Source of the DNA: Robertmurraya sp. FSL R5-0851
GTDB taxonomy: Bacteria; Bacillota; Bacilli; Bacillales; Cytobacillaceae
Direction: 5' to 3'
Length of the DNA: 64,000 bases
Assembly: GCF_038002965.1 (NCBI RefSeq)
Contig: NZ_JBBOOE010000001.1
Coordinates: 1,655,001 to 1,719,000, forward strand
The translations under genes and the position numbers were made by a program. Shown one piece after another: positions 48,670 through 57,000 of the stretch. Numbering within the stretch: position 1 is the first letter of the stretch; each line of letters begins with the position of its first letter. Below the pieces are notes generated by a model. It did no database searches and was not told the DNA's origin. It saw nothing but the letters and a program-made list of their open reading frames with translations.

Positions 48670-48766
48670 GGGGCTGATTGGGGTACTGGTGTCCTCCACG
48701 GTCTTCAAAACCGCTTGTGTCCTGCGTGCCAGGATAGCTGGGTTCGATTCCCAGGCAGTCCCGCCA
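48670..48766 (+). tRNA. selC: selenocysteine tRNA, anticodon UCA
   Basis: This 97-base tRNA with encoded CCA has acceptor GGGGCTG pairing CAGTCCC (one G-U). The anticodon loop is CTTCAAA with anticodon TCA at 48705-48707. A long variable arm has a 7-bp stem (TGTCCTG/CAGGATA), and the T arm CTGGG-TTCGATT-CCCAG is regular. The UCA anticodon with a long extra arm and total length of 97 are diagnostic for tRNA-Sec rather than tRNA-Ser or a suppressor. The eighth acceptor pair would be A-G, a small departure from the bacterial 8+5 pattern. SelA, SelB and SelD genes are not in the window. Confidence 0.93.
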
Positions 48767-48895
48767 AAAAGCTAAAGTTATGAAATGTTTTAATCAGTTT
48801 CTGGTTAACGATGATATGTCTTCAAAAAAGTCACTTGCATTTTTTCGGTAAACTACATAGACCTAGTGTGACCGAATTATGTTAATAGGGTGCAT

Positions 48896-48932
48896 AATCC
48901 GCTAATTCTTTAAAAGGAATAGTGGATTTTTT
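48896..48932 (+). terminator. terminator downstream of selC
   Basis: AATCCGCTAATTC pairs with GGAATAGTGGATT with one mismatch and one bulge, followed by T7. There is no gene between selC and this hairpin, so it probably ends the tRNA transcript. Confidence 0.65.
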
Positions 48933-49261
48933 TATAGGTTGTTATTTTAGGAAAACATATAACTTTTTTGTAATGTTCAAAGGTTCATATATTACAAGCA
49001 AACAGAATGTCAGTAAGAATAACCAATGAAGGTGCTTTGCTTAAGTTACCTTATTCTAGTGAAAAATAGGAGTAGCCAAAATCTTAGGTATAATATATTT
49101 CCTCGTAGCCTATAGTATGTAGGATATAATTATTTTAATGCTTTTCGTGGTTTAACTTAATTGATAAATTTTTATAACAAATGACCTAAATACAATTATA
49201 TAGTATGTGTTTTTGGGGAAATATACGTATGATTTCAATGTTTTATAGTATAGCTTAAGAG

Positions 49262-49470
49262 TGTGATAGAGAGGGTAATCGGTCAGTCCACACCTATATC
49301 GGTGTGAGACGTAGCTAATATCGATATAGGTACAATGGTTACTGGTGGTTTATCTTGTTAGCATGGTTAACTTACATTAGAAAGAAGATTAGAAATAAAA
49401 AAGTAATCTCCGGATTCTACATTCCAAAGATTACCCGCTGGTAGACCGGTTAATTGATCGGCCACCTAAA
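49262..49470. other. structured non-coding region with competing hairpins
   Basis: This lies in the 740-bp gene-free stretch between selC and the next gene. Inverted repeats: CACACC/GGTGTG (49289-49294, 49301-49306); ACCTATATCG/CGATATAGGT (49292-49301, 49322-49331); GTAATCT/AGATTAC (49403-49409, 49428-49434); GGGTAATC/GATTACCC (49273-49280, 49429-49436). The first two share bases and exclude each other, as do the last two. No known RNA family was recognised, and no open frame of useful size crosses it. Confidence 0.55.
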
Positions 49471-49510
49471 AACATTGCTAATGTTCTTATACTAATGAAA
49501 AAAAATACAT

Positions 49511-50215
49511 TTACTGTTCTATTTTATCAACTAAAACACCTGGTATTGATATTTGGCCGCCCATTGTAGATTCGTAAGTGATTAAACCACTAGACAAACC
49601 CATGATCGTTATAATGTCATCTTCCAAGACTCTGGATGAAACAACAGAAGAATCAAATTCTGCAAAAAGAATGGTGTCGTAATTTTCATTAACAGCCAAT
49701 CTTATTTGAGTCGTGCCATCGCCTTCCATTACTTGAACTACTTTTCCACGAAATTTAACTTTTTGAGTAATGAAATCATCTGGTGTTCTTGCCAACTGGT
49801 CATAGGTAATCCCTGTATCATAGCCTTTCTTTGCTTCTGCTTCAGCCCTAGCTGCTGCATCTGCTTCAGCCTTTGCTTTAGCTGCCGCCTCAGCCTCAGC
49901 CTTTGCCTTTTCTTCTGCTAAGCGTTTTTCTTCGGCTGCCTTAGCTTCCGCTTCTTTTTGTTTACGCTCGTCGTCTTTCATTTGAAACCAAGGAGCAGCT
50001 TCATCTACCTTCGCTTGTAATTCTTTGTTAGTAACTTCTAAACTTGCTACTGTTTCCTCTTTTACTAATAGTTTTTTATTCAAAGAATTAACTTTGCCTT
50101 GTACCTTATCCAGTTGCTCTTGCGATGGCCCGGCGGACGCTCCAATAGCAAAAGCAACTAATCCAGTTAATACATATTTCCATCTTTTTTTAAAAAAAAC
50201 TAATACTTTTTCCAA
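49511..50215 (-). CDS. membrane-anchored coiled-coil protein with C-terminal OB-like domain
   Basis: This 234-residue protein starts with a basic stretch and one membrane helix (about 13-29, WKYVLTGLVAFAIGASAG). A coiled coil follows (about 32-75). Then comes a long Ala/Glu/Lys helix (about 82-130) coded by near-repetitive codons. The C-terminal domain of about 100 residues (FITQKVKFRGKVVQVMEGDG, TILFAEFDSS, DDIITIMGLSSGLITY) looks like a beta-barrel. Similar proteins in Bacillus are sometimes labelled toxin regulator, with no clear function. The start is ATG after GAGGAAG. It is between selC and the Wadjet operon. Confidence 0.78.
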   Translation of the reverse strand: MEKVLVFFKKRWKYVLTGLVAFAIGASAGPSQEQLDKVQGKVNSLNKKLLVKEETVASLEVTNKELQAKVDEAAPWFQMKDDERKQKEAEAKAAEEKRLAEEKAKAEAEAAAKAKAEADAAARAEAEAKKGYDTGITYDQLARTPDDFITQKVKFRGKVVQVMEGDGTTQIRLAVNENYDTILFAEFDSSVVSSRVLEDDIITIMGLSSGLITYESTMGGQISIPGVLVDKIEQ

Positions 50216-50675
50216 TATACTTCCTCTTTTCTATTTTGATAGGTTAATTATACATGAAAAAAGGACTGGGTAATATGGTCTAACTTAAAAGAAATTGACA
50301 ATTTTAGGAACCGAATCATTGGAATTGAACAGTTTTTCTACTAGTAGATTAGGACCGGTATCTACGGTATTTATTAAATAATTATACGCTAGTGATGTCG
50401 TGAGATTAGCTGGTTATGCACTGTTATTTAATAAAGTTTTGACTGATGGGATCTATTGCTGAACACCGGATGAGGAATGAATACCTTATTCACATCTTGA
50501 ATGTGAATAAAAAGAATGCTTAACAGATTATTCCTTCCGAAACAGAAATCAAGCTGGTTGATTTGTCACATTATCGGTCAATTAAATAAATGTTCTCGTT
50601 TTATATGTAAACTAATAGCTTAAGGACATGTTTTCTAAAATCAACCATGTCCTTTTTTTTTAACCAACAATTCAC
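50216..50675. other. gene-free stretch with one isolated hairpin
   Basis: No convincing gene or remnant is seen on either strand. A perfect hairpin TTATTCACAT-CTTGA-ATGTGAATAA lies at 50486-50510, without a T-run. An intrinsic terminator ends the stretch although no gene precedes it. Confidence 0.5.
50622..50662 (+). terminator. orphan terminator upstream of the Wadjet operon
   Basis: AAGGACATG pairs perfectly with CATGTCCTT around a 15-base loop, followed by a long T-run. The nearest plus-strand RNA gene upstream is selC. Confidence 0.85.
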
Positions 50676-50705
50676 TTACAAACAACAGACCAACTAGTTT
50701 ATAAT
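50676..50705 (+). promoter_or_regulatory. candidate promoter of the jet operon
   Basis: TATAAT at 50700-50705 has only a weak -35 (TTACAA, 18-base spacer), just after the orphan terminator and about 57 bases before jetD. Confidence 0.45.
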
Positions 50706-50761
50706 AAAAGGATGTCCAAATAGGATAACAGTAGGACTTTGACACGAAGTAAAGTAAGTAG

Positions 50762-51835
50762 GTGATTACTATAGATATCATTGAAACACGGGTGAGAGGT
50801 TTTATTGGAGATATTCAACACCCTAAACAAAAAAAGAAGATTAATATTAACGATTTAGAGTTTCAGTTGCGTAAGCTGATGGAGGATTATTTTGAGATGG
50901 ATGGTTATTCGTTGTTTTATCATTCCATTGAAACATTGCAAGCAGAAGGACAATTGATTCCTATTCAAAATAATCAATATAACGGAAGAACACCGGCGCT
51001 CCCCTTATATTACTGGGTGAATATCAAAGTTCAGTCTACCAAGTGGGATCGTTTGGAGATGATGAAGTTAAGTGATCAGTTTGATTTTTCTTATTATGAA
51101 CGTCATCCTGAATGGCAAACGGTTGAGGAATGGAAACGAATCCATAATGTTTATACTTTTCTCCAAAGCAATCAGGAACGGGAAATCGTTTCATTTGAAG
51201 AAAGAAGCTTGGAACTGTTTGGTTATGAAAAATTTTTATTAGATGGTGACAGTTTCCCCGAAGGCAAAGGCTTTTTAGCTAGAATTGGAGTGTCAGAAGA
51301 GCAACTGAAAATGGTGAGCTACGGGGAGCCTTTTGTATTTTGGATGAAACAAGGAAAAGAAATAAAAGATATTCAGAGGGTTCTAATTGTTGAGAATCTA
51401 TCTTTCTTTCATACTTCCATTAAATTATTGGAGGACAACGTACTGGATTATGAACCTGAACTAATTATTTATGGGGAAGGGACAAAAATTGAACGTAGTT
51501 TTTCCTTTTTCTTTCGAATGTTTCCGCCCAAATCCTATCTGTTCTATTACGCAGGAGATCTAGATGCCTCAGGATATGGAATCTTGGTTCGGCTTATTGA
51601 AAAGTATCCTGAATGCTGTATTCAGCCTGCCTTAAAGATCTATCGGAAAATGCTTGAATGTACAGAACAAAGAAATGACCAGAAATCTGGTCAGACGCAA
51701 AATAGCAAATACCGCGATTCCTTTTTCCAATGGTTCACTGAAGAGGAACAAGCATTATTGCTAGAATTGTGGCAGGAAAATAAGCGGATCCCGCAAGAAG
51801 TGTTAACAATCGAAACATGGAGGAGATGGATGTGA
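50762..51835 (+). CDS. jetD: Wadjet subunit JetD, Toprim-domain nuclease
   Basis: JetD is the DNA-cutting subunit of the Wadjet (MksBEFG/Ept) anti-plasmid complex. The protein is 357 residues. The C-terminal Toprim-like region shows Glu211 in VLIVENLSFFHT and the DxD pair Asp266/Asp268 in YYAGDLDASGYGIL, as in DUF2220-type JetD proteins. The N-terminal half fits the arm domain. The start is uncertain: GTG 50762 overlaps the only good binding site (TAGGTGA), which would rather serve ATT/ATA codons a few bases on. The stop overlaps the jetA start (GTGA). Confidence 0.85.
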   Translation: MITIDIIETRVRGFIGDIQHPKQKKKININDLEFQLRKLMEDYFEMDGYSLFYHSIETLQAEGQLIPIQNNQYNGRTPALPLYYWVNIKVQSTKWDRLEMMKLSDQFDFSYYERHPEWQTVEEWKRIHNVYTFLQSNQEREIVSFEERSLELFGYEKFLLDGDSFPEGKGFLARIGVSEEQLKMVSYGEPFVFWMKQGKEIKDIQRVLIVENLSFFHTSIKLLEDNVLDYEPELIIYGEGTKIERSFSFFFRMFPPKSYLFYYAGDLDASGYGILVRLIEKYPECCIQPALKIYRKMLECTEQRNDQKSGQTQNSKYRDSFFQWFTEEEQALLLELWQENKRIPQEVLTIETWRRWM

Positions 51836-53340
51836 ACGAATCATGGGAAGGCTTCGCCCAGCGAATGCAGCGATTAAATCCTCTATTTGAGCTTGGGAGA
51901 GGAATGGAAGTAGGGGAATTGAAACCTCATATCCAAACCATCCTCATGCAAGTGCTCCTCACCATTTTTTATAGAGAACTAAATGATGATGATCATCGAA
52001 GCAAATCAGATATCAAGTATATGGTCGAAGATTCGATTAAACAAATGAGACTTTTAGCAGATGACAAACACATTGAACGAATCACGAGTGGTCTTTTATA
52101 TCAGGGGAAAGAGGAATATAGTAGACCATTTGAAGCCTTATATTACGACGAAATAAGGCAATCTTGGGAAACGCAAACTTTCCGATACGTCACAATGGAT
52201 GAATTATATACGAATCTAGAAATAGGCGGCTCAATTGTCTATAAATTAACAGATGTCGCTCAGGAAATGATATTTATGAGCCGAGAAATGGCTGAGGAAT
52301 TCTCGATAACGATTGAACAGCTCTATAGTATGCAGTTGATAAAAAACGGTAATTTTAGAAAAGCTACTCGAAACCTCGATCACCTCATTTCACGAGTAAA
52401 CCGCTTAATGGCAAATGAATTCACCTTCCAAAAGGAAATGATCAACAATCCCAAAATTTTATTGGTTGAAGAGGAAAGGCAAAGAGCAGACAATCGTGTG
52501 GAAATAGAAAAGCAATTTGAAGAGGAAAAAAATCACTTTCGTACGATTACTAGTATGATAGAAAAAACGAAACGTAGAAATGAAGCAGATGATTATATTC
52601 AGAGGGAATTGATTCTTCTTCAAGAAAAAATAGGTCATACAAGGCAATTGCATGATCGTTTTGCAAAGCTCGTTATTCAAAATATATCGTATGAACTAAA
52701 ATTAAAAGCAGAAAATCCGTCATTGTTTTGGGAAAAGAGCATGGTTTCCTTTCGCGAGCATGTGTATGAAAATTGGTTATTTAAAGAAGGCGTTCAGGAT
52801 TTTAAAGCCATTGAAAACGTAATCTCTTCGTTATTTTCACCGAGAAATGAGTTTATTTTGCCTCTTGATTGGATTTGGGGAGAACAAGAATTTGATGAAC
52901 AACAATTATCGGATGTTGAAGTGATAGAAGAAGCAGAAGAAAACGAAACTCGTCCACGGGTGACGAACTGGGATTCGGTAATAAGTGCGTGGAGTTATGT
53001 GTTTCAATTTTTACAAACAAATAGAGAGTTTTCATTATCCGATCTTGCAACCATGCCATTAGAAGTGCAGGATTTGTGGTTCGAGGAATCTGAAACGATT
53101 GATTTATGGATGATGTTTGATAAAAAGCCGTTAAAGGTTCAAGTGCTGCACCGGAAGGAAGAAACACTGAGCGATGAAAGAGAAATTCTTCTCCATAAAT
53201 TAATGAAAGAATATCCACAATTTCAAGTGTTTGAAGGATCAAAAATCTTTACCATGTTTGATCCTGAAGCCGACCCTATCGTTTGGTACCAAACAAAAAT
53301 CACCCCTTTTAAATTATGTATAGAGGAGGAGAAACGATGA
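51832..53340 (+). CDS. jetA: Wadjet subunit JetA (MksF/kleisin-like)
   Basis: This 502-residue protein is the probable kleisin-like subunit that bridges the SMC-like JetC dimer. Helical segments are predicted around 200-300 (EEERQRADNRVEIEKQFEEE). The C-terminal part has winged-helix-like stretches (PRVTNWDSVISAWSYVFQFL). It appears to be the DUF5716-type JetA rather than the DUF3375 type; this is from memory. GTG 51832 is chosen because GGAGG lies 8 bases upstream; the ATG at 51817 is part of that site. Its stop overlaps jetB. Confidence 0.8.
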   Translation: MNESWEGFAQRMQRLNPLFELGRGMEVGELKPHIQTILMQVLLTIFYRELNDDDHRSKSDIKYMVEDSIKQMRLLADDKHIERITSGLLYQGKEEYSRPFEALYYDEIRQSWETQTFRYVTMDELYTNLEIGGSIVYKLTDVAQEMIFMSREMAEEFSITIEQLYSMQLIKNGNFRKATRNLDHLISRVNRLMANEFTFQKEMINNPKILLVEEERQRADNRVEIEKQFEEEKNHFRTITSMIEKTKRRNEADDYIQRELILLQEKIGHTRQLHDRFAKLVIQNISYELKLKAENPSLFWEKSMVSFREHVYENWLFKEGVQDFKAIENVISSLFSPRNEFILPLDWIWGEQEFDEQQLSDVEVIEEAEENETRPRVTNWDSVISAWSYVFQFLQTNREFSLSDLATMPLEVQDLWFEESETIDLWMMFDKKPLKVQVLHRKEETLSDEREILLHKLMKEYPQFQVFEGSKIFTMFDPEADPIVWYQTKITPFKLCIEEEKR

Positions 53341-54083
53341 ATGCTGAAACGATCAAAAAAGCGTCAGCGGTCTATTTTACGTTATTAAAAGATAAAGTCA
53401 TCGAAGAAAATAGTGAACACTTCCAAACCTTCTTTGACCCGGAAGTCAGACAGACGGTTTTATTATTAGCAGACGAATCAGGTACGTATATCATTGAATC
53501 GCCCAAACGCATCCATTTAGTCGTTCAGCCAACTGGCTCGGTGTTTGCAACGAATTTCACTCATATGAAAGAGAAGCATCGCCAGATCGAAACGAAAAAA
53601 CATTTTCACCTGATCAGCGTGATCATCATGTCATTCTTAGCATCGATAGACCGCAACCAGGCGGCAAAAATTCGAACGAAACGGGAAGGCATTAGCTACT
53701 ATGCCTTAGAACGGTATGTTAATGACTTGATGATGAATTGGGAGAAGATTCTTAAAGTGAAACCTAATTTCGGAGAAGAAGAACGACTGGATATGAAGGA
53801 AATGGTGACTACATGGAAATACATGGAGGTCGACACCGAGGATTATGGATTGAAAAAAGGCAATAGAAGAACGAGAATCGGATTAATTGCCAGCGCTATG
53901 CGGTTATTAGAGACAGAAGGGTTAATCGTCATTCTGGATCGGGATGATATTCCAAAGGTGATTCCAAAACAGGAGCTATTTGAGAGAATTGAATACTTGT
54001 ATCATGATTATGACCGTTACGAAGTTTTAAAAAAATTAATGACATCAGAGGAGAATGAGCATGCCGAAAATCCATCGAATTAG
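53337..54083 (+). CDS. jetB: Wadjet subunit JetB (MksE/KITE-like)
   Basis: This 248-residue protein sits in the position and size class of the KITE subunit that binds JetA and the JetC heads. The C-terminal part has a winged-helix look (RRTRIGLIASAMRLLETEGL, IVILDRDDIPKVIPKQELFE). It resembles the DUF6063 group from memory; DUF4194 is the other Wadjet JetB type. ATG 53337 overlaps the jetA stop (ATGA) with GGAGGAG upstream, so translation is coupled. It runs 23 bases into jetC. Confidence 0.8.
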   Translation: MNAETIKKASAVYFTLLKDKVIEENSEHFQTFFDPEVRQTVLLLADESGTYIIESPKRIHLVVQPTGSVFATNFTHMKEKHRQIETKKHFHLISVIIMSFLASIDRNQAAKIRTKREGISYYALERYVNDLMMNWEKILKVKPNFGEEERLDMKEMVTTWKYMEVDTEDYGLKKGNRRTRIGLIASAMRLLETEGLIVILDRDDIPKVIPKQELFERIEYLYHDYDRYEVLKKLMTSEENEHAENPSN

Positions 54084-57000
54084 AATTGTTGGCCTGAAAT
54101 ATGATGGCATGCAAAAGCAATATAAAGATACGACCTTTAACTTCCATAATGAAGAAACGTCAACTAATGGTCTCATCGCTATGATGAACGGGGGCGGAAA
54201 AGGGGTGTTTCTGCAAACGGTCTTCCAAATTCTCAAACCTGGAACATCTTGGGGAAAACAAAACAATCGTTATTATCAGCAATTTTTCTTTAATAATAAA
54301 GAGCAGTTTATTCCTTATACCTTTCATGTTCTCATTCAATGGGAACTAGACGGTGCCGATCGCAGACATCTAATCACTGGAGGAATGTTCTCTGCTGAAC
54401 AGAGAATTTCGATGAGTGAAGAAGGTGGAAATGAAAGTAAATCTTTAGAGCAGGAAGCAAAGATTCTCCCTAATATTACATTTTACACGAGAGAATTTGA
54501 ACGGAAAGAAGAGGCCGCCGTTGAGCATATTCCACTTTATGAAAATGACGAGGTTGCTGACAGTGAAAGTTTGAAAGATTATCTGAAATGGAATGGATAT
54601 GACGTTTATAAAGATATAAAGAAGCACTATCGCATCCTTGATACATACGGAATTAACCGTAAAGATTGGGACATTATGAAGGATATCAACAAGGATGAAG
54701 GTGGAGTAGGAAAATATTTTGAGGGAGCTGAAGATGATCATTCCCTTTTCCAAAAACGAATTATTCCTACCGTTAGTCAAGTCTTGCATCGAACGGAACA
54801 CCAAAAGAATGATCTGGTCGAGATTTTTAAGAGTCAGGCTAGTATTGCCAAGGATCTGCCTGTTCTTTTAAAAAGAGAGCAAGCCCATAAAGAATTTTTA
54901 GAAGATATTGTTCCCTTTGAAGAGCATTTAGCTAAAGGGGTCGAACATAAAGAAATTGTTCAGGAAAGTATCAAGGTCGGAAGACAACTTCTTGGTGCAT
55001 TAGAACTTTTGAAGACAACAGAAACGGAAATGTTACTTACTTTAGAAAAAGACCTAGAGAAGTTAACACTCAAGCAAGAAGACCTACGCTATCAAAAAGA
55101 TAATTTGGAGTATGCAAAAGCTCATCGAGAGGTAATGGCGTGGGATAAGAAATTAGTAGAAGAAAGAAAAAAACACACCTCCTCTCAAGAAATAGTGAAA
55201 GAGAAACTGGAACGAAAAGAACAGCTCGTCTTTCAGTTATTATTGAAAGAGTGGAGTGAGAACGAACAAACGATTCGTTCCCTGTCACAGCAGATTGCCA
55301 TCTTAGAGCAAAATAGTGGCTTAGAGCAAGTGAATCAAAGAATGGATGAAATCAAAAAAGAAGTAGCACAACAATGGGAGCATTCTTATCTAACCATACA
55401 AGAAGGTGTAAGGCAGTACTTGGGCTATCAGAAGTTCTTAAAGAAAAAAGAAACGGAGCTCTCGCAACAGGATAAGCAGAAGACAAAAGAAATCGCGCAA
55501 ATTAGTACGGAAATGGATTTTCTTTATACACAAATACATGCTTTTGAATCAAAAGATGAGGCACTCATCAAAGAATTTGGTGACCGCTTAACGTATGACT
55601 TAAAGGGCTTGATCGAGTCTTTCTCAAAACAAATTGAGGACAAAAACACGAGCTTAGAAGAGATACAAGCAAAAGATAAAGAATCTAGTGAAAAGCAAAA
55701 TTCACTTGCCTCTTCCCATGGTACGCTCGTCCAATCCATTCAGTTTTCAGAAGAAAAGTGCACGGAATTAAAGGTAGCAAATAACGAGCAAGAGCAAAGA
55801 GAATCAAAACTATTAGATAAGCTTCATGGTTTATTAGATGATGTCACAGCACCGTTTACTCACTCTCTTTTATCAAAGTATGCGTTACAGATAGAAGAAC
55901 TTCTGGCGGGTAACAGACAACAAGGGGAACAAATTAAAAAAGAACTTTGGGAAACGCAGCTTGATCATTCCTTAAATGATGAGGGGTTTTGGATTGCTAA
56001 TAAAGATGTAAAAGAATTAAAAGAATGGATCGACGAGAAGACAGGCATTGATGTGTTTTATGGTACACAGTTTCTTCAATCATTACGTGCAGAAGATATG
56101 GCGAATTATTGCTTAACATATCCGCTCCTTCCGTACGGTTTAGTCGTAAGTCAGCATCAGTGGCAAAAAATTAATCAGCAGGTTCTATCAGGAAGAATGT
56201 TTAAAAGTCCGGTTCCGATTTTCATGCGTGAGGAAATGAACAGCGACAATCACCCATCTTCCTTTGTCATCATTAACGGAACCGAAAAAGAGTTGTTATC
56301 GGATAAGAATCAATTCACCCACTGGAAAATTAGTATGGCTAAACAAATAGAAGAAAAGAAAGATACACTGATTGAGATTGAAAAAACAGAAAACTCCTTA
56401 CGTCGTATGTTAAAAGAAATCGATCGGTTTTTATCAGGCGAATTATCTAGTGATATCGTAAAAAAACTTAATCAGGAACAGAACGCTCTTCTTACTAAGA
56501 AAGCTAATTTGCAGGAAATCATCATTCAACAAGAAAAGGAAAAGGAATTTCAGCTTCAGTTAAAAGAGCAATTGGAACACACAAAGCGAAAAATAGAAAA
56601 GCTTACAAAAGATGTGGAAACATTAGAGGAGTTTGAAAAAGAAAAAACACTTCATCAAGAAAATAAACGGGTGAAAGAAGAAAAAGAGAAACTAAAGGAA
56701 GCCTTGGTCCTACAGCAACAAGAATTAGGAAAAGAGCACCAACAGATTGTGGAGCTGCAAACCAAGTGGAATCATACGTATGTAGAATGGAAGCTGACAA
56801 CCGAACAGAATATAAAGGAGATTGCGTTCTTTATGGAAGGAGCAGCTTTTCCACCTGATGAAAAAGTCGACCAAAGTGAAGAAGTTCCACGCCTATCCAC
56901 TCATTTATTAGAAGAGATAAATGGGAGAATGGAAGAGTTGAAACAGCTTCAAAAATCAAAGGAAGAACAAGCTAGAGAGTTGCTCGTTATTCAAGCAAAG

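Noticed and set aside
48670..48766. Reading the tRNA as a tRNA-Ser or opal suppressor
   Set aside because: Length of 97, UCA anticodon and a 7-bp variable stem fit tRNA-Sec better than tRNA-Ser.
49007..49069. 20-codon frame in the selC downstream gap
   Set aside because: The start has no ribosome binding site and no homology is recognisable; left as non-coding.
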